A stretch of DNA of 64,000 nucleotides, from the NCBI GenBank assembly GCA_021613335.1, contig JAJTWR010000228.1:733501-797500 (forward strand), read 5' to 3'. Under the pieces are notes generated by a model, which saw nothing but the letters and a program-made list of their open reading frames with translations, was not told where the DNA came from and ran no database searches. This document shows, piece by piece, positions 24,503 through 38,700 of the stretch. Numbering within the stretch: the first letter of the stretch is position 1; every line of letters starts with the position of its first letter. The position numbers and the translations under genes were made by a program. Origin of the DNA: Whitmania pigra. Lineage: Eukaryota; Annelida; Clitellata; Hirudinida; Haemopidae.

Positions 24503-27463
24503 TCACTGCCTGTTGCTTTCCTTTGGTCTCTTGAGTTGAACCTTCAATCTCTTCATACCTATCTGGTAGCCATTCATAGCCTGGATGGCATTCTGGGCAC
24601 TGACCTGATTGTCATAACTGACGAAGCCTATAGGAATATATAGCATATATAATAAAACTATGTATGTAAAAATATATAATACATATATAAAGTATATATA
24701 TCATCAAAATACAATCATTGAATTAATGTCGAGTGGTCACTTAAAGTGGTTAATAGAGTGTTAGCTCAACACCAGCATTAGTCATCCAATTGGAATGCTT
24801 AAAAATGTTGACAAAGACTAGCTATCGGCTCATTTTCTGCAACAATAAAAATAGATTGCGCTAACCAAAGCATTTGCTCTGATTGGTGGCCCTGTCGATG
24901 TAAACTTTGGAACTTATGACGTTTCCGAAGGCCATGAACATCTGGGCGAGATCCTGATCCCCAAACTCTTGAGGCAGGTGGTAGATAAACAGGTTGCAAC
25001 CCTCGGGACCTTTGTTAGATATAACATATTTTAAAGCTTTAAGTATTAAGGATAAATGATTGAAATGAAATTTGGCATTAACATAAAAAAGGAAGTTCTT
25101 GCAATTAAAACATTATTTGATAGTAACATTTTGTACGTATAGATACCAGTAGAAATAAAATGCTTACTTATTTAATATTATTAGTACCGTACTCACCTTC
25201 CTTCTGAGCAGTTGGAAGCATGGATGTTTGACCAATAACTAAATTGGTGGGGTAAGTAGCTAATAGGAACAACAAATCAGGCAATGACTTATTAATCAAA
25301 TGAAAACAAAACATATTATAATAATGTAGATATTATAATAGTATTAAATGATTATCATTACGATTGCCAAATTCCAACCTTTTGCAGTAAGATTGGGATC
25401 AATGGTGGGCCAGGCAGGATCAACTCCCAATGAGCACATGTCTAACATAACTGGTACTGCATTTTGAAACGGTTTATGGTGTTATTTCCAGCAGACAAAA
25501 CATTAATGGGATTATCAACATTTGTTTTAATTGAAGTGATAAATCATTTTTACTATGTTAACGTTAATCACTTGTCAGAATTACATAAAACTAGATTGCA
25601 CTGACCTAGATTGCTATAGGGAGGCATGGTTGGATACACAGCTGGAATCTGATCAGCTATTACTGGATGACCTAATTAAAGGTAATTGGCCAATAATGAA
25701 TTTATTGACTTAATGGACGTTAAAAAAAATTAACAATGCAACAAACCAGTGAATGTAGGGATGAAATTGGCCTCTGGCTGAACGTTTGGTGCCGTGGCTA
25801 CTGGTAAAGTGAGCGGTGATAGGACCGTGGGAGTCATTCCATTAACTGGAAAAGAATATTACATTTCTTTAAAAATTACATTCCAAATTTATCTAATGAG
25901 AAAAATTAGTATTTTCTAAGAGCACAAACCTGTTCCTGTACCTCCGTTGGGCGTCTGGATGGGGGATGTTACCATAGGAGCAATAAGAGTCCCGTTCGAC
26001 GTAGCAATTAGTTGGGTGGCTGGCGGAACCATCTGGCAGTACAAATTATAGTTGTGTAATACATTACGAAACAAATGAATGTTGTGGAATACAATCACTT
26101 TAGCATGCCTTATTCATTTTAATGACTTAGTTGAACTCTAGCATTCCATTTTGTTTTCTTGGACATTTTCATATCTACCATCGCAACTAACCGTTGGAAG
26201 GAAGGTACCGTTGAAGGGCAGGGGCGTGTAGGTCCAGGGTGAGAAAGTAATCGGGTTGATGTATTTAATAGGAAGATTTAATTGGGCCTTCCTCAACTTC
26301 CGCTCATCCTCAGAGTCTGCGAACTTCACCACCAGACTTGAGGAAGCACCCTACAAACATTACTGTTGACGTCAGCAACATCTTTATTTTTATTGTTACT
26401 TTAGAAAATAGTCAAAACATTCATTAGTACCATATAATTATTACCAGCTAAGACTTTGCAGAAAATCTAGAATTACCACAGGTAGAAATGATTGTGATCT
26501 TTGACCTCTGGAGGTCAGAAATAATTAGAGATTGCGCCTAGCTGCGACATAGATCGCAGTAGTGCACGGGAATGGGAAGGAAAAGAAGAGAGTAATTAGC
26601 ATAATTTATGCAGAATGGCCACTCTTCGACAGACAACAACGGATGACTCATCGGTGGAAGTATTCCGTCACCAAGTAAACTGAGTAATTGAAGCGACAAC
26701 ATGCAGCGATGAGTCTAACATTAACGCTGGTTTTGATGATGATTTCGAACATTTCGTCCTTTGATTATGGAAACGTAGACGATGTTGATGATCAACTCGA
26801 AAAACAATCCCATTTGCCGGTCGGTTTGTAGTCCCGAGAGACGGAGGAGTGATAGAAAAATAACAACCGTGGTGGGCAAAGGACAGCGATGTCTGCGAGG
26901 AGGAGGGCAATAGTAATGGTGAGGAGGGCGATGGTAAGAACAACCACGTCCAATACAATGGGACAGAAAAAACTTGAGAACAAAGCGTCTGAAGATCTTA
27001 CCATAATTTACTCAATAGAAATCATTCGTAGCCATCCTTAACTCCACCATCGACCACCGATCGCTTCATCTCATCATACTCATCATGCTCAATAGCGAAA
27101 AAAATACATGTTTGGCTGTGCTTTGAATTCATCGTCTGAAAGAGTTGCAAAGGTAATTGGTGCTGTGCAATTGTAAGGAAAGCATGGCTTGAATACATAA
27201 ATATATAAATAAAGATTGATGTCTTATCTTCAGAAAGGCCGTCGTCATTGTCGTCGTTGATAAAACTAACATATCTACATCTATTACCAGCTATGCGTCA
27301 GAAAAATTCACAAAAATGGTGATGATGATGATACTCGCTGAAATTAATTTGAATGTTTTTTGGGCATCCAATCAATAGCACGTTGAGTAGCAAATTTACA
27401 ATTATTCCAACCGCAAATTTGAAATGTACAAAAAAATTAACACACATAATAAAGTGAAATAAT

Positions 27464-27524
<61 letters not shown>

Positions 27525-30500
27525 TGATGTTCAAATGTTTACGTTTAATATTAGCATGAAATATTAAGAACAATTTCAGTTCTGAATATATTATTATAAA
27601 TATTCCATGTCATGAATAATTTCCATCCGATCGTAAAAGAAATGAACGAACGCTCAAAGTTACTTTTCCGTTGCATTGATCCATTTCCACACAATTTGTC
27701 TGCAATATTTGTACAAAATACTGAAATTCAGTAAAATTCTCTAAAACAAACGATGAACGATATTAATTCCACTCGGCTGCAAACTTCCTGCGACTAAACA
27801 ACAGCACAAACTCTCCAACGACTGGAGCAACGTCAGGCGCTTCCTCGCATTAAATTAAAGTGCTTCACAGGCGCCCATCTGCTTGTATTTAACGCGCACG
27901 CCCGACCCGCGCTAAGAATGAGCGAGTGAATGAGTGAATGAGTGAATGAGTGAGAGAGTAAGAGAGTAAGAGAGTAAGTGAATTAGCGACTGAATGAGTA
28001 CGTGAATTAGACTGGAGGCTGTTTGAAGAATTGAAAGGAAAATAAACTAATTCCAGAATTTGAAAGTTATCTAGAGACTAAACGACTGTTGCTATTATTT
28101 ATTGCATTGCCGGATGGATGAATTGAATTGCCGAATCTTGACGTTCTGTTTGAACATACGCCACTACAATCAAACTCGGAATCATTATCATCATCATCTA
28201 GGAAATCGTACATGGATGAATAGACAGACTTGCGAATGATCGGATGGATGATCGAGTGGATGAGTGCTTACCGGCATGGTTTGGCTTCCATGCAGGGCGT
28301 CGATGGCCGCCTGTGCCTCCCCTTGGCTGGAATATTTAACGAATGCACATCCTGCAACACAAACATCTCACAGTCATTCCTTCCTAATGTTGTAACGCAT
28401 GCATGAATGAATGAATATCGATTAAATCAGGGTTGAATTTCTTAATTTTTTAACCTTAAATAAATTAATTACTAGTTAGTAGAACTTATTTTTTGTCATT
28501 AGTTTTAATTCATCGGGCGAATGAATAATTTATTTCGAGTGAATGAAAGAATAAATGAAAGAACAAAACAAGAGCTTTCTTCCTGTTACGCAGCGAATAA
28601 CTGGATGTAATGCCGGATGTCTTCCAATGGAAAAAAGATGAATTGGAGAAAACAAAACAGGGATGCATGTCTTTGAAACAAGTGATTTGAAAGTAAACAA
28701 GCAGTTACATTTTACGTTATCTTCATTCGCTTTTCGTTTTCGATGTTTATAAAATAAAAGTTATAAAAGATATCTCTTTTATCATTTATGAATAATTTAA
28801 TTGTAAAGCGATAACATTTTCAATTTTATTTACAAGATGTAATAGAATATTACTAAATACTAGCGTTAAAAATATGAAATTGCATGAGCAATAACAGATA
28901 AGATTAGATTTGATACTATAATAATCAAACCTTCTCTAAAACTAAGCGAACGTTATTATTTAGTTATTAACGAAATTATTTAGTTATTAAGCACAACATC
29001 CGTGGTGACAGAATGGAAAAGTAGACAAAAGGGGAGATGCTAATGAAAATGAGAGGAAATTTAATTAGTGGGTACATCTCTTACCGGGACATTGATTTAT
29101 TGACGACACTGTAATATATTTTCGCGATGAATTGCGTTTTGTGCGCGTTGTGTGTATTTACGTTTAGAAGCTATTCATTCTTTAATTTCTTTTTCTGTTT
29201 TTTACGTAAATCGACGACATCATCCTTGCAGTCATCATCATCATCATCATCGTCGTCGTCATCTTCGTCATTGTTATTGATTAGACGTATTAATGCAGTT
29301 TCAATAACCCGGCCAGTCTGACATGCGTTTAGAGTGTCTGGAATAAAGGCGGTGCCGAGAGCAGCGAGATGTTGATGTTGGTAAGAGTGGCCGAGGAATC
29401 GAAGTAAAGATGATTAAAGGATCTATTTTTAGATTCCGTGCACGCTTCTAACAGCAGCATACATCTCCGTGCATCCTTTCCAGCTTTGTGCTTTTCTTCC
29501 CCATCCTTCCTTCCAGCTCTGCATGGCATCTGAGACCAAAGCTACTTCCAGTAACTTTCTACGGTCCCTCATTCCATCTACTCAGCCACCGATCCAGCCA
29601 TTACTGCGTCTATCTTTACATGCATCCATTCATTCACCCGCAATAAATGGTTTATTTATTCAAGAGTGCACACTTCCTTGTAAATATTTGGTCTGTCTGG
29701 GATCGCTATTTGATTGACGGATAGTGGACGCGTAGACAAACTGATGGATAGGTTGGTGGATGAATGGAACAATCGAAAAAAGTAAAAAGGAAATAGCACT
29801 TAAAATCCACATTCCTCATATTTCCCAAATATATAAATCTGAAACCGTTAAAAGAAAGAGTCAAGCACGAATGGAATGACACGCTTCACAAAGTTTGTAA
29901 TGTTCGACACGTTACATCTCTTCTATGCTTTTGAACCGAGTAACCTTTACATGCCAGTCTGCCCTCGTAACTCATAGTTCTTCCCTGTTTGTCTACGAGT
30001 GTCTGCGATGCACAAGTCAACGACACCATGCTTCTGACATTAGTGCCATAAACGTCATTCACGTCACATTCGTCACTTGCCTCCGACAAGGCCATAAAAT
30101 GAGAAGGTAAGACTTTTTACATCTTTGAATGGTTTACGCGTGTAAATGTCTTACTATATCTAAGTGTTCATGATCCGATTAATTTATTATTATTCATAGG
30201 TAGGATAGCTTAAATGCTTAAAATGAAAACATATTATTAATATTATTTACATTAATAAAGATATAATTCATATAATTATAATAATTGTTATTCGGAGGAG
30301 CGTGTGAATTAGGTCAAACGTGACCTCCCATATGCCCTTCCGCTTGCTAGGCTTGCGCGAACAAGCATTCGGTGTTACGACCTCCTTTTTGGACACGCAT
30401 CGCTGATTGGATGACCCAGTTCCGGAGACCTACTTTTATCCAGTCACGATATCGATCGTTTACGTAACCATCACGTCCAGGCTGGCCATTTTATTTCTCG

Positions 30501-33500
30501 GTGCTTGTTTTTATTAACGTTGCTGCTATTTGTTTGCATTATTTTGCGGACCAACGAGAGAATCCAGGATGGGTTGAAGTTTTTATAATAGCGGAGGTTC
30601 GAAGCAGTCGAAGGATTGAACAGATATTCTAATTACTGAACAGATATTCTAATTTCGGAACAGATATTCTAATTTCTGAACAGATATTCTAATTTCTGAA
30701 CAGATATTCTAATTTCTGAACAGATATTCTAATTTCTGTCCCCACTATTAATTTTGTACAGAAGAAGAACATGAAATTCTCCATGGCTAGTGGTAACTCT
30801 GGCCATCGTCCACTCCTTCGAATGATGTGGGTGTTGACTGTCTAGACATGAACGAAGTTCATATCTCCAGACGAACACTGGCCATCAACATCTTAACGTT
30901 ATCACGGCATCATTCAATATTACACACTCCAATACGACTGCAAGAATAACACATGTCTGACTGACTGCTTGTAAACGTGACTGCACGAATTCATGGATGT
31001 AATTAACTGTGCCTGCGTGCACGAATTATTATTTGTTCGTGAAAGTGTGGAAAGTGTTGAGGTTGTGCACTTCCGATGCTCACCTTTTCAGACGAGAACC
31101 TGCATGCTACTATCGAGGGGATGATGCCAATAAAATGTAATTATTAGCTATTATTAGCAATTGCAGTAATACATTCGAGAATAACGATAATATAAATATT
31201 ATTATATCTAAGTGAAATCTATATCATAATAATGATAATTTTGAGTTAATAATATTATTAACAACATCATTTGTAAGCTCTTTCATCACTTTGATTATCA
31301 CCTTCTTTTCATTAACATCATCAGAACATTACCATCATCGCAATCGCATTTATCGCCGCATTATCGTTAAAGTTATGCTCCTGCTGAATGCCACAGAACC
31401 TGCATTGAGCACCAACAACGTTTGCGACCAAGCAGCTATTCATTGATCATTACTTGCCTGATGCACGAATTACTTCTGCATCATCAACACGGTCGTTACA
31501 TCATCGCGATCGTCCTCACTCTTATTATCATCATAATAACACCTCCATTACCTATTCGACTCTATTATACTCAATAGCAGTAGTTCTACAATAAACAATT
31601 CTGTTAAGAAATGGTATGCAACCGTTGTGCAACTTCTTGAATTTCATTAGCCTCTTTCTCGAAATAAATTGAGGAGACAATTTATCGTGAATGAACTATT
31701 TGTTTATTTTTCACAGACATGCTTATACCAATTTCAGAGCAGAGTTTTTTTGGATTCATCTATAGCACTGTTCACTTGTTTGACTGAGGATGTATATGGC
31801 AGATTTTAACAAGTTCATGACTCTGCAGATAAATAAGCCTTTCTCACACCGTTAAACCTGTTCGATGATAATTATGATTGTCAGCCTGGCATAGTTGATG
31901 AAGACATACAGAAGGAAGAGTTCTTCGCCGAAAGGAAGAGATGGAAGTATTTTGTGGAAGCTTCAGGAAACAATAACATCGATGGACCCCTTCAACTTTT
32001 GAGCTTCATGCAGAGATACCATCTTGGGGATTCTAATGTTGTGATCCTGCTGCTTATCTTCCTAACCCTAACAGGTTGTTAGTGTTGCTAGCTGTGAGCG
32101 CTCTTTCTCCAAACTTAAATTAATAAAAACTACCTTCGATTATCGATGAGCCAGACAAGGTTTACATACTAATATCAAACTTTTGCGGAAAGAAAAGCGC
32201 GGAAAATTTTATGACCGCTCCGGCCGGCAAGAACAGTTGGTACTGCCATTGACTCGAACATCGTCGTTTAATTTCTGATTTATGCTTTTTGTTTAAATTA
32301 CTAAATGGTTTCGTTAAAAGTGATCTTTTATGCTATGTTAAATTTTCGGACGATAATCGAACACGGGGACATCACTTTAAGTTATTCGCGGAGAAGTGCT
32401 CGAATTAATACCTCTAAAATTTTCTGAATAGAGTTGTTGCCGTTTCGAATTCTCTACCAGAAGAGATGGTGTCTGCCGGCACTTTTTCTCGATTTTGTTT
32501 CAATCATCACTGCTTGACATCGATTTTTACAAAATATGTTTCAATTACCGATTAATTTTTCATGAACATTGCTTTTCTTGCTCGATGTTGATTGTCTTTC
32601 GTTTTTGCTGATGCTGGTAGTATTAGTAGCCCTTCCATCGAATAAAATAAATAAAACTTTAAAAGTAAAGCTTTTTTTATAACTATTCCACTCAGTCGCT
32701 AGATGGGCAGAGTAGATTCGTCAGAGATAAATAACTAAGAGAACAGCACATCCCTGTTCCAAACATGCGAAAATATCCTGACGTTTCGTGTGATACGCAC
32801 GGAGTGGTGAGTGTCTGGCGATTCGAATTAACTTTTTTTATGACTGTTCGAAGATGTACAAATTAGTTTCTTTTTTAAAGTTTGTGAATGTTTACAATAA
32901 AACAATTTATTACAAAAGAAATGTATATATTTTTGAGATTATCAGAATGACTTGAATACGTTTTTATATATGTTCATTTACAAGGGATGTAAAGGAGAGT
33001 TAGGGTAACTACGGGTCTCAATTCCATTAAAAAAGTTAGGTCTTCATGATAATATTGACTGCGTTTGGTTTCATGTGATTATCGATTGCAAAAGTTAAAT
33101 TAAAAAATATCGCGAGACTATGATTTATATAGTGATCTAAAATAAGGTGCAGTTGTAATGTGTCGACAATTATCTGGTAACTCGGATAAAGCTTTTGGTA
33201 TGTTGCATTATTACATAATAGATTGTGTAATTATTAAATTAGTAATGCAATAAATAAGATCTCATGTTAGGGTTAGGGTTATGCGGTTTTGCAGTATAAA
33301 ATCAAGATTACGGCGAAATAAAATAGTGAGCTAGATCTTAATATCAAATAATAGATAAATACATTTCATATTTCTCCCCACCACAAAGGAGGTCAAATCA
33401 ACTGAGGCTTATCAATAAGAGTACATCAATTAACAATTAACGAAATAATAAACTTTTAGAAATAAGCTTCCAAATTGATGTCGCAAGCTAGGGTTAGGAT

Positions 33501-33671
33501 TAGGTTATATAAGGCCTTCCTTTGCTTATCGTTACTTACCCTTGCTGTTTCCGTTCTGATCCCTGAGGACCGTGCACTCCTCAATGAAGCCAAATGGTTG
33601 AAAAAGTTGCCTGACGTTTTCTTCTGTCTGCTGTTTGTTGAGCATTCCCACAAATAACTTCCTGTCTTCTA
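24503..33671 (-). CDS. CELF: CELF3-6 type RNA-binding protein (Bruno-like), 5' part not found
   Basis: Regulator of alternative splicing and mRNA fate that binds UGU-rich RNA. Ten exons in transcript order, all phase-compatible: 33540-33671, 28272-28351, 26192-26350, 25930-26032, 25747-25845, 25606-25671, 25379-25441, 25197-25238, 24866-25009, 24503-24627; 336 residues to the stop. RRM2 has EDRKLFVGM and [20 protein letters not shown] after it is the CELF3-6 signature. RRM3 has [18 protein letters not shown] and [13 protein letters not shown], then [20 protein letters not shown]. The linker is about 175 residues, rich in P, T and hydrophobics, without polyQ. RRM1 and the start codon are not recognised in 33.7-35.7 kb. 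The 5' limit of the first exon is uncertain by 3 bases (acceptor CCAG or TAG). The last residues (PKESNRQ) differ from the usual NRPY-like end. Confidence 0.9.
27463..27523. repeat. AAT microsatellite
   Basis: About 19 AAT units in a CELF intron. Confidence 0.95.
27924..27982. repeat. 8-base minisatellite
   Basis: GAGTGAAT units passing into GAGAGTAA units, about seven in all. Confidence 0.85.
28352..30617. other. First part of the large CELF intron
   Basis: No exon visible. Positions about 30295-30560 are less AT-rich and carry CCAAT-type boxes, so an internal promoter or enhancer is possible. This is unproven. Confidence 0.4.
30618..30738. repeat. 20-base minisatellite, six units
   Basis: Unit GAACAGATATTCTAATTTCT repeated six times with single-base changes in the first two. 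Confidence 0.95.
31894..32175 (+). pseudogene. hAT-family transposase C-terminal remnant
   Basis: Conceptual translation in shifting frames shows a decayed hAT transposase tail. An acidic stretch from [11 protein letters not shown] at 31894 leads to LLIFLTLT, then after a frameshift near 32078 comes [18 protein letters not shown], the hallmark of the hAT dimerisation domain. A second shift gives LSMSQTRF, parallel to the usual MSQxRL. The frame is broken by at least two shifts and a stop at 32080. No terminal repeats found. It sits in the large CELF intron, antisense to the gene. Confidence 0.82.
32283..32660 (+). mobile_element. LINE 3'-end remnant (CR1/jockey type)
   Basis: From 32283 one frame reads the C-terminus of a LINE ORF2 with two stops: [42 protein letters not shown], ending at TAA 32553-32555. 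It parallels the C-terminus of the fuller LINE at 15.7-19.7 kb (TRGHCLKLK, FFNRIVKPWNALPGDVV) but is a different, older family member. About 85 bases of 3' UTR end in an AATAAA-rich tail near 32639-32660. Confidence 0.8.
33267..33281. repeat. Short interstitial telomere-like repeat
   Basis: TTAGGGTTAGGGTTA, two and a half units of the animal telomere repeat. It is short enough to be chance. Confidence 0.4.
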
Positions 33672-35732
33672 CTGGCGGTTCCGATTGTTTAAAGAGATTA
33701 TAATAAAGACTATGGTTAGATTCAATTTAATAATAATGAAACCGATAGACGGAAAATTGTGAAGAAGATGGTATTACATAACAGTTTAGTAATTTATTTG
33801 AGTTATTTAGTCATTAAGTAACTTAAATGTGCAATTTAATCGTTATATACAACCATCTTAATTATTAAATCTAGATTAATTTTTAAATCAAAAGATCGGA
33901 TCAATTCACATGCTGTATCTGTTATTTTCCTAATTAACTGTTAACGTTGCAAAGGTTTCCGCTATAACTTTAAAAGTGATTAAAACTCATAACTTTCCCT
34001 TAAAATTAAGTTTCAATTCAAAAAACAATACGGACCTCCAACCATATTGCCTTTGTGTAGGATATTCGATTTCGATTTAATTTTAAAGTTATTGTTTTTA
34101 ATGTTTTTTTTTTATTTTGTAGGTCCGATCGTGTGCTTAAAATATCGCGTGAAGTCCACGAATCATGCGTACTAAAATTACTTTACAATGAGATATTTAA
34201 TTGCGCTTAAAAACAATCTTTTATTGTTTTTGAAATGTATCCGATTGGTACTCTCCTCCTAAAAGACAAAGATGGCGACGAAGAAAATTATATTACGCAA
34301 GAAACGGCAATTTATATGTTGGTCCAAAAATTAAAACTCCTCCTAAAATTTACCTAGTTAATTAACGTTAAATTAATTTTAAAAATAGCCGAGTTCGTGA
34401 TCGCTAGTTAACCATCGAGATACGTTCTCGACATCAAAAATGAATCCCTTCCTTGAAGGATACTGCGACGTCGCTCTATTCACGCTTTGCCTCCATACAG
34501 CAGCTTTCTTGGGCCGTGCGCATCGCCACAAAATTGCAACGCACACTCTTGTTATTTTCTCAACCAAAGTAAAGCAAATCAAGGTTTTTCTATTACCCTT
34601 TCCATAAATAATCCCTGAATGATTTTATCTTTTCCAACCGAAAGTTTGTTAATGCTGGTGCAAATGTTTTATCGAAAGCGTAGGTTACTGAATTCAACGC
34701 TCAAAATAGAAACTTTAAACAGAAACAACTGAAATCAGTTCACACATGAAAATCAATGCAAGTAGATTTTGACACTCTTACTAAAAAGAATGTTATCTAA
34801 TTCCCTGAGTCTCCCCAATTGAAGACGCACCACTCCAGTTTCTTGGCAGTCATTGTCGCCCCCTTTTCTTCGGGCGTTCTGCAGTAGCTCGTTGGTGGTG
34901 CCAGTAAGCAAGCTAGGAAAGAAAGGCGGATGAATGGCGTGTGTGCATGATTGCGTACAATCTACGATTAGTGGAATCCCACACCAGTTCCCCTTCGTAT
35001 TCATCTACTCTTTCGTCTCAAATGATTTCTTTCTGTGCGTCATTAATGTCATTTGAATCAAATTCATGTTATCTTTCAGGATAATTGAAATGAAATTAAA
35101 TAACTCATTAGTCCATGTTCTATCATAAAACGCGAACCGTAACCGTTGATGAAGTTAGTGTGTCGACAGGCAAAGGAAATTCTACGGAATTAACAGTCTT
35201 AATGTGCCGTTCAGGCAGAATGACTGGAGACGCCCAAACTCCCAAACTAAACGTTTCAATAATTTTTATTCATTTAAAATATGTTAAGTACAAACTCCTT
35301 AAATTAAAAAAATTATTTAAAATATATGATATGCTATTATTCTTCAAATACATAAAAAAAAATCTTAGCTGGTGCACTCATTCGATTGCTCACATTAAGA
35401 GTAAGTCAAAATCAGAAAAATTTGTTAAATTAAAAAAATTTTAGACTAAAATAAAGTTACTTTTAACATAATAAAAATGCTTTTATTTTTTTAAATGATG
35501 TTTGGTAGTTATTTACAAAGGATCACAGTTAGGTCCTGAGCTGCGCCCTGTTTTGGCGACACCAAAATTAACTTCGTTATTATTATGTGGTTTTTTGCCT
35601 GTAGAGCATGAGATGTGAGGATGTATATTTGTTGGGTTGACCAAATATCATAATAATTCCTTAGGATAGTTTACAATTCGGTGTTATTTGTAAATTAATA
35701 TCTATTACTTAGATCCCATTCAATATCGCAAA
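33672..35732. other. Interval between CELF and KIAA0319
   Basis: The two genes diverge from here, so both promoters may lie in it. I searched both strands for CELF RRM1 motifs and found none. The 109-codon plus-strand frame at 35115-35444 is lysine-rich, low in complexity and unrecognised. Confidence 0.45.
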
Positions 35733-38700
35733 ATGGGTGGATTACCAAAAAGTTATTGCTGCCTTGTCTTGATAGCTTGTTCGGGACTGCATCTTACATC
35801 AGGTTTTTAGGCCACATTTAAATATGTCACCTTTTCTATATTCCTTTAACGACTTACCTGTTATATTTTTCAGCAAATATTTGTTTAAACATGACCTCAC
35901 ATGATTATAACTTAGAACCACATTTACATAAAAATCTGTACCCTGATTCACGTCTCGAGGACTCTTCTGATTTCTACCTGATTCCTGAGGCCAAGAAAAT
36001 TATAACTTGCTGTCAGGAGTGTTGCAAGGATGATAATTGTCGATCAGTGTTTTTTCATGAGGACAGCTGCTTCTTAGTTCGGTGCTCGGTTATTGGCGAT
36101 GACCCCAAAATGTGCCCGTATGGGATTATAGCTGATGAGAGCTATAATTCTTCAAACTGGACATGGGTTTCAGTGAGAGAGTTTTCAAATGTCAACATCG
36201 AAAAACACTTCCCTGTTAACATATTCACAACTCTTTTGAACATGACAACTCCTTCATCAAAATTAAATGAAACAGAGGATGTTGACCAAATGCCTAGAAA
36301 AGGTGAATCTCATGACAACCAAATTCAACGAGTGAATGTCAAATGCTTCTATTATTTTGATGTCTATTTAAGTGATTTTATATTGTAAGATTTTGTGTTT
36401 GATGTCAGTTACGATACCAGAGACCGGTTCTGTCATGTCCTGTCATGCAACTGGACTAGTTGCAATTTGAGAGCTTAAATTTTTCTATAAATTTGTGGCA
36501 CTAGATGGACACATGTTGGGCTGCATTGTGGTCGTATCGCATTGTAGTGCAATGCAATTTCAGGCAGTTAATTGCCAATCATACTAATACTTCCACTATT
36601 AATGAAGATAATATTAATAATAATAATAAATATTGTGTAATATTTTAATTTGTAACATTTCTATTATTAATTACATTGTAATTATTATTGTGTTATAACG
36701 ATAAAATTGATAAAAACTAAATTGTCAGTCTTCACACCACTAGCCTCCTTGGCACCAGTTACATTTGATCACATATCAACAATGCAACCTCCAACAACAA
36801 CAACAGGTTATTTATTTAAAGGATCTTATGACAACACATGCTAAATAATTGTTGATCAGAATTATTAGACATTTTAGAAGCCCTAGATAAAAGTAATAAT
36901 ACAAAAATTATTAACTTATTATTAAAAATAAAGATTAACATTATTATAATACTTCAACTGTGAAAATATGACAATGTGATGATGGTTGGATGATTAGATG
37001 TAGCATGTTTGTGCATTGTTTAAGACTATGAGGAGCAAGGCTGGTGATGATAGAGAAAATGAATGAATTGATGGCTATCAAACTTGCCAGGTGCTTTTGA
37101 TAACATAATCAATCTGCTTGACAATTGTTGCTATTTTCAAAACATTTATTGAGAGGTGAACAGAATTAAAGGCTATGGCTGACACAAGCTTAAGCAATAG
37201 GCTTGTCAGGGAAGAGGTATGTAAAGAAGACCCTAGGCCAGCCTTGGCTGTTTTAAGGAGTTGAATCTCTTTCCCAAACTTTCAGACATTCTCCCAAAAA
37301 AAAGCTCTTTTAAAAACGTGATTAGATACTTTAGTTATCCTATTAACATGCCCCTTTAAATGTGTTTTTGTAGCTAGGTTGTGGGTAGTGTCAGCTGGCA
37401 AATCAAGGGTTACTCACATGCCCAACAATAACCTCACTCTCTATGCCTCCATAGCCCCTGAGCCTTCTGAGGAAGATAAAGGTGAAATCATATAATAGAT
37501 TTACATTGCATTATTTATGAATTTCACGTGAATATTAATGAGAACAGGTCTGTATTCATATCAGTGGGTCATGGTCTCTTCTCCCTCTAGCATCGGGCTG
37601 GGCCACATGGACGATATGAGCTCCCCATCACTCAAGCTCAGTATGGTTGGTTTAGGTTAATTTATTGAATGTTAGAAATCAATCAATTAATTAATAACTC
37701 TTCAGCTTCACGAAGGTAACTATACATTGAAAGTGATTGTAACTAAAGGTGACCAATCAAACGAGGCTTGTGTAAATGTTACTGTGCTACCAGGTACACG
37801 TTGAAATTATTCTTGTCGATGCTATTTTTATTTATAATCAACTTTTTGTTGCATAGTCCTGAAGGAAAATACACCTCCTATGGCTAAGATCATGCCATCA
37901 GAGCAAAAACTCAACCAGCAAAATGACCTTATTCTCGATGGGTCAGGTAACAATGATAATATCTACCATTATGAATGAGGTCATGGCAATCGTTAACTTT
38001 TAATGATGGTAATGGCAGGACTTTATGTCGATAATTGTTGATGGCAATGGCATTATGAATCTGACATTGTAGTTGACTAAATATTTCCTAACTTTGCCAG
38101 AGAGTATTGATGATGACAAAATTGTGTCCTACAAATGGGAGCTTATATCTGGTCCAGCAACTGGTGCTTTTCCTTCAGACACCTCATTTAATTCTCCTGT
38201 GTTCAAGCTTCATGGACCATTAGCTCCTGGATTATATAATTTCAGGTAAGATATAAAATGAAACAAGAAATTTGTCTCGAGAGTGGTGATGTTTTTGTCC
38301 AGATTAACTGTTGTTGACTCCAATGGGGCAAGCAATTACACGGAAGCTATGGTCGAAGTGATTAAAGGTATTCATTTACTGTTTTATCCTTTATTAATAG
38401 TGGCTCACTAATATTACTAAGTGGAGGTCCTAATAATTAGTTCAACTTGGAAAGATTGCAAAAGTTTATGTAGTTCTTGACCTCACATCTGCATGCAATG
38501 GCTCTATTTATTCAATTTCTGGCATGTTTATGGGAGTTTCTAATACTATATACTATATTCATTATTGAACATATATTTGAATCCATGTTTAATGAGATTG
38601 ATTGAGGGACTTATGGTCGCTCACCATATAGATATGTTAGTGCATGGCTTTAAATCTTTTTTCGTAAAGAGATCGACTATCCCCCAAAAGCCAATGCGGG

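Larger units (their letters stand above)
26351..28271. other. CELF intron
   Basis: Intron between the RRM2 C-terminal exon pair. It contains an AAT microsatellite and an 8-base minisatellite (listed). No nested gene seen. Confidence 0.6.

Noticed and set aside
33267..33281. Telomere fusion or chromosome end
   Set aside because: Only two and a half TTAGGG units; far too short.
35115..35444. 109-codon plus-strand frame before KIAA0319
   Set aside because: Lysine-rich low complexity in AT-rich DNA, no match to any family known to me.
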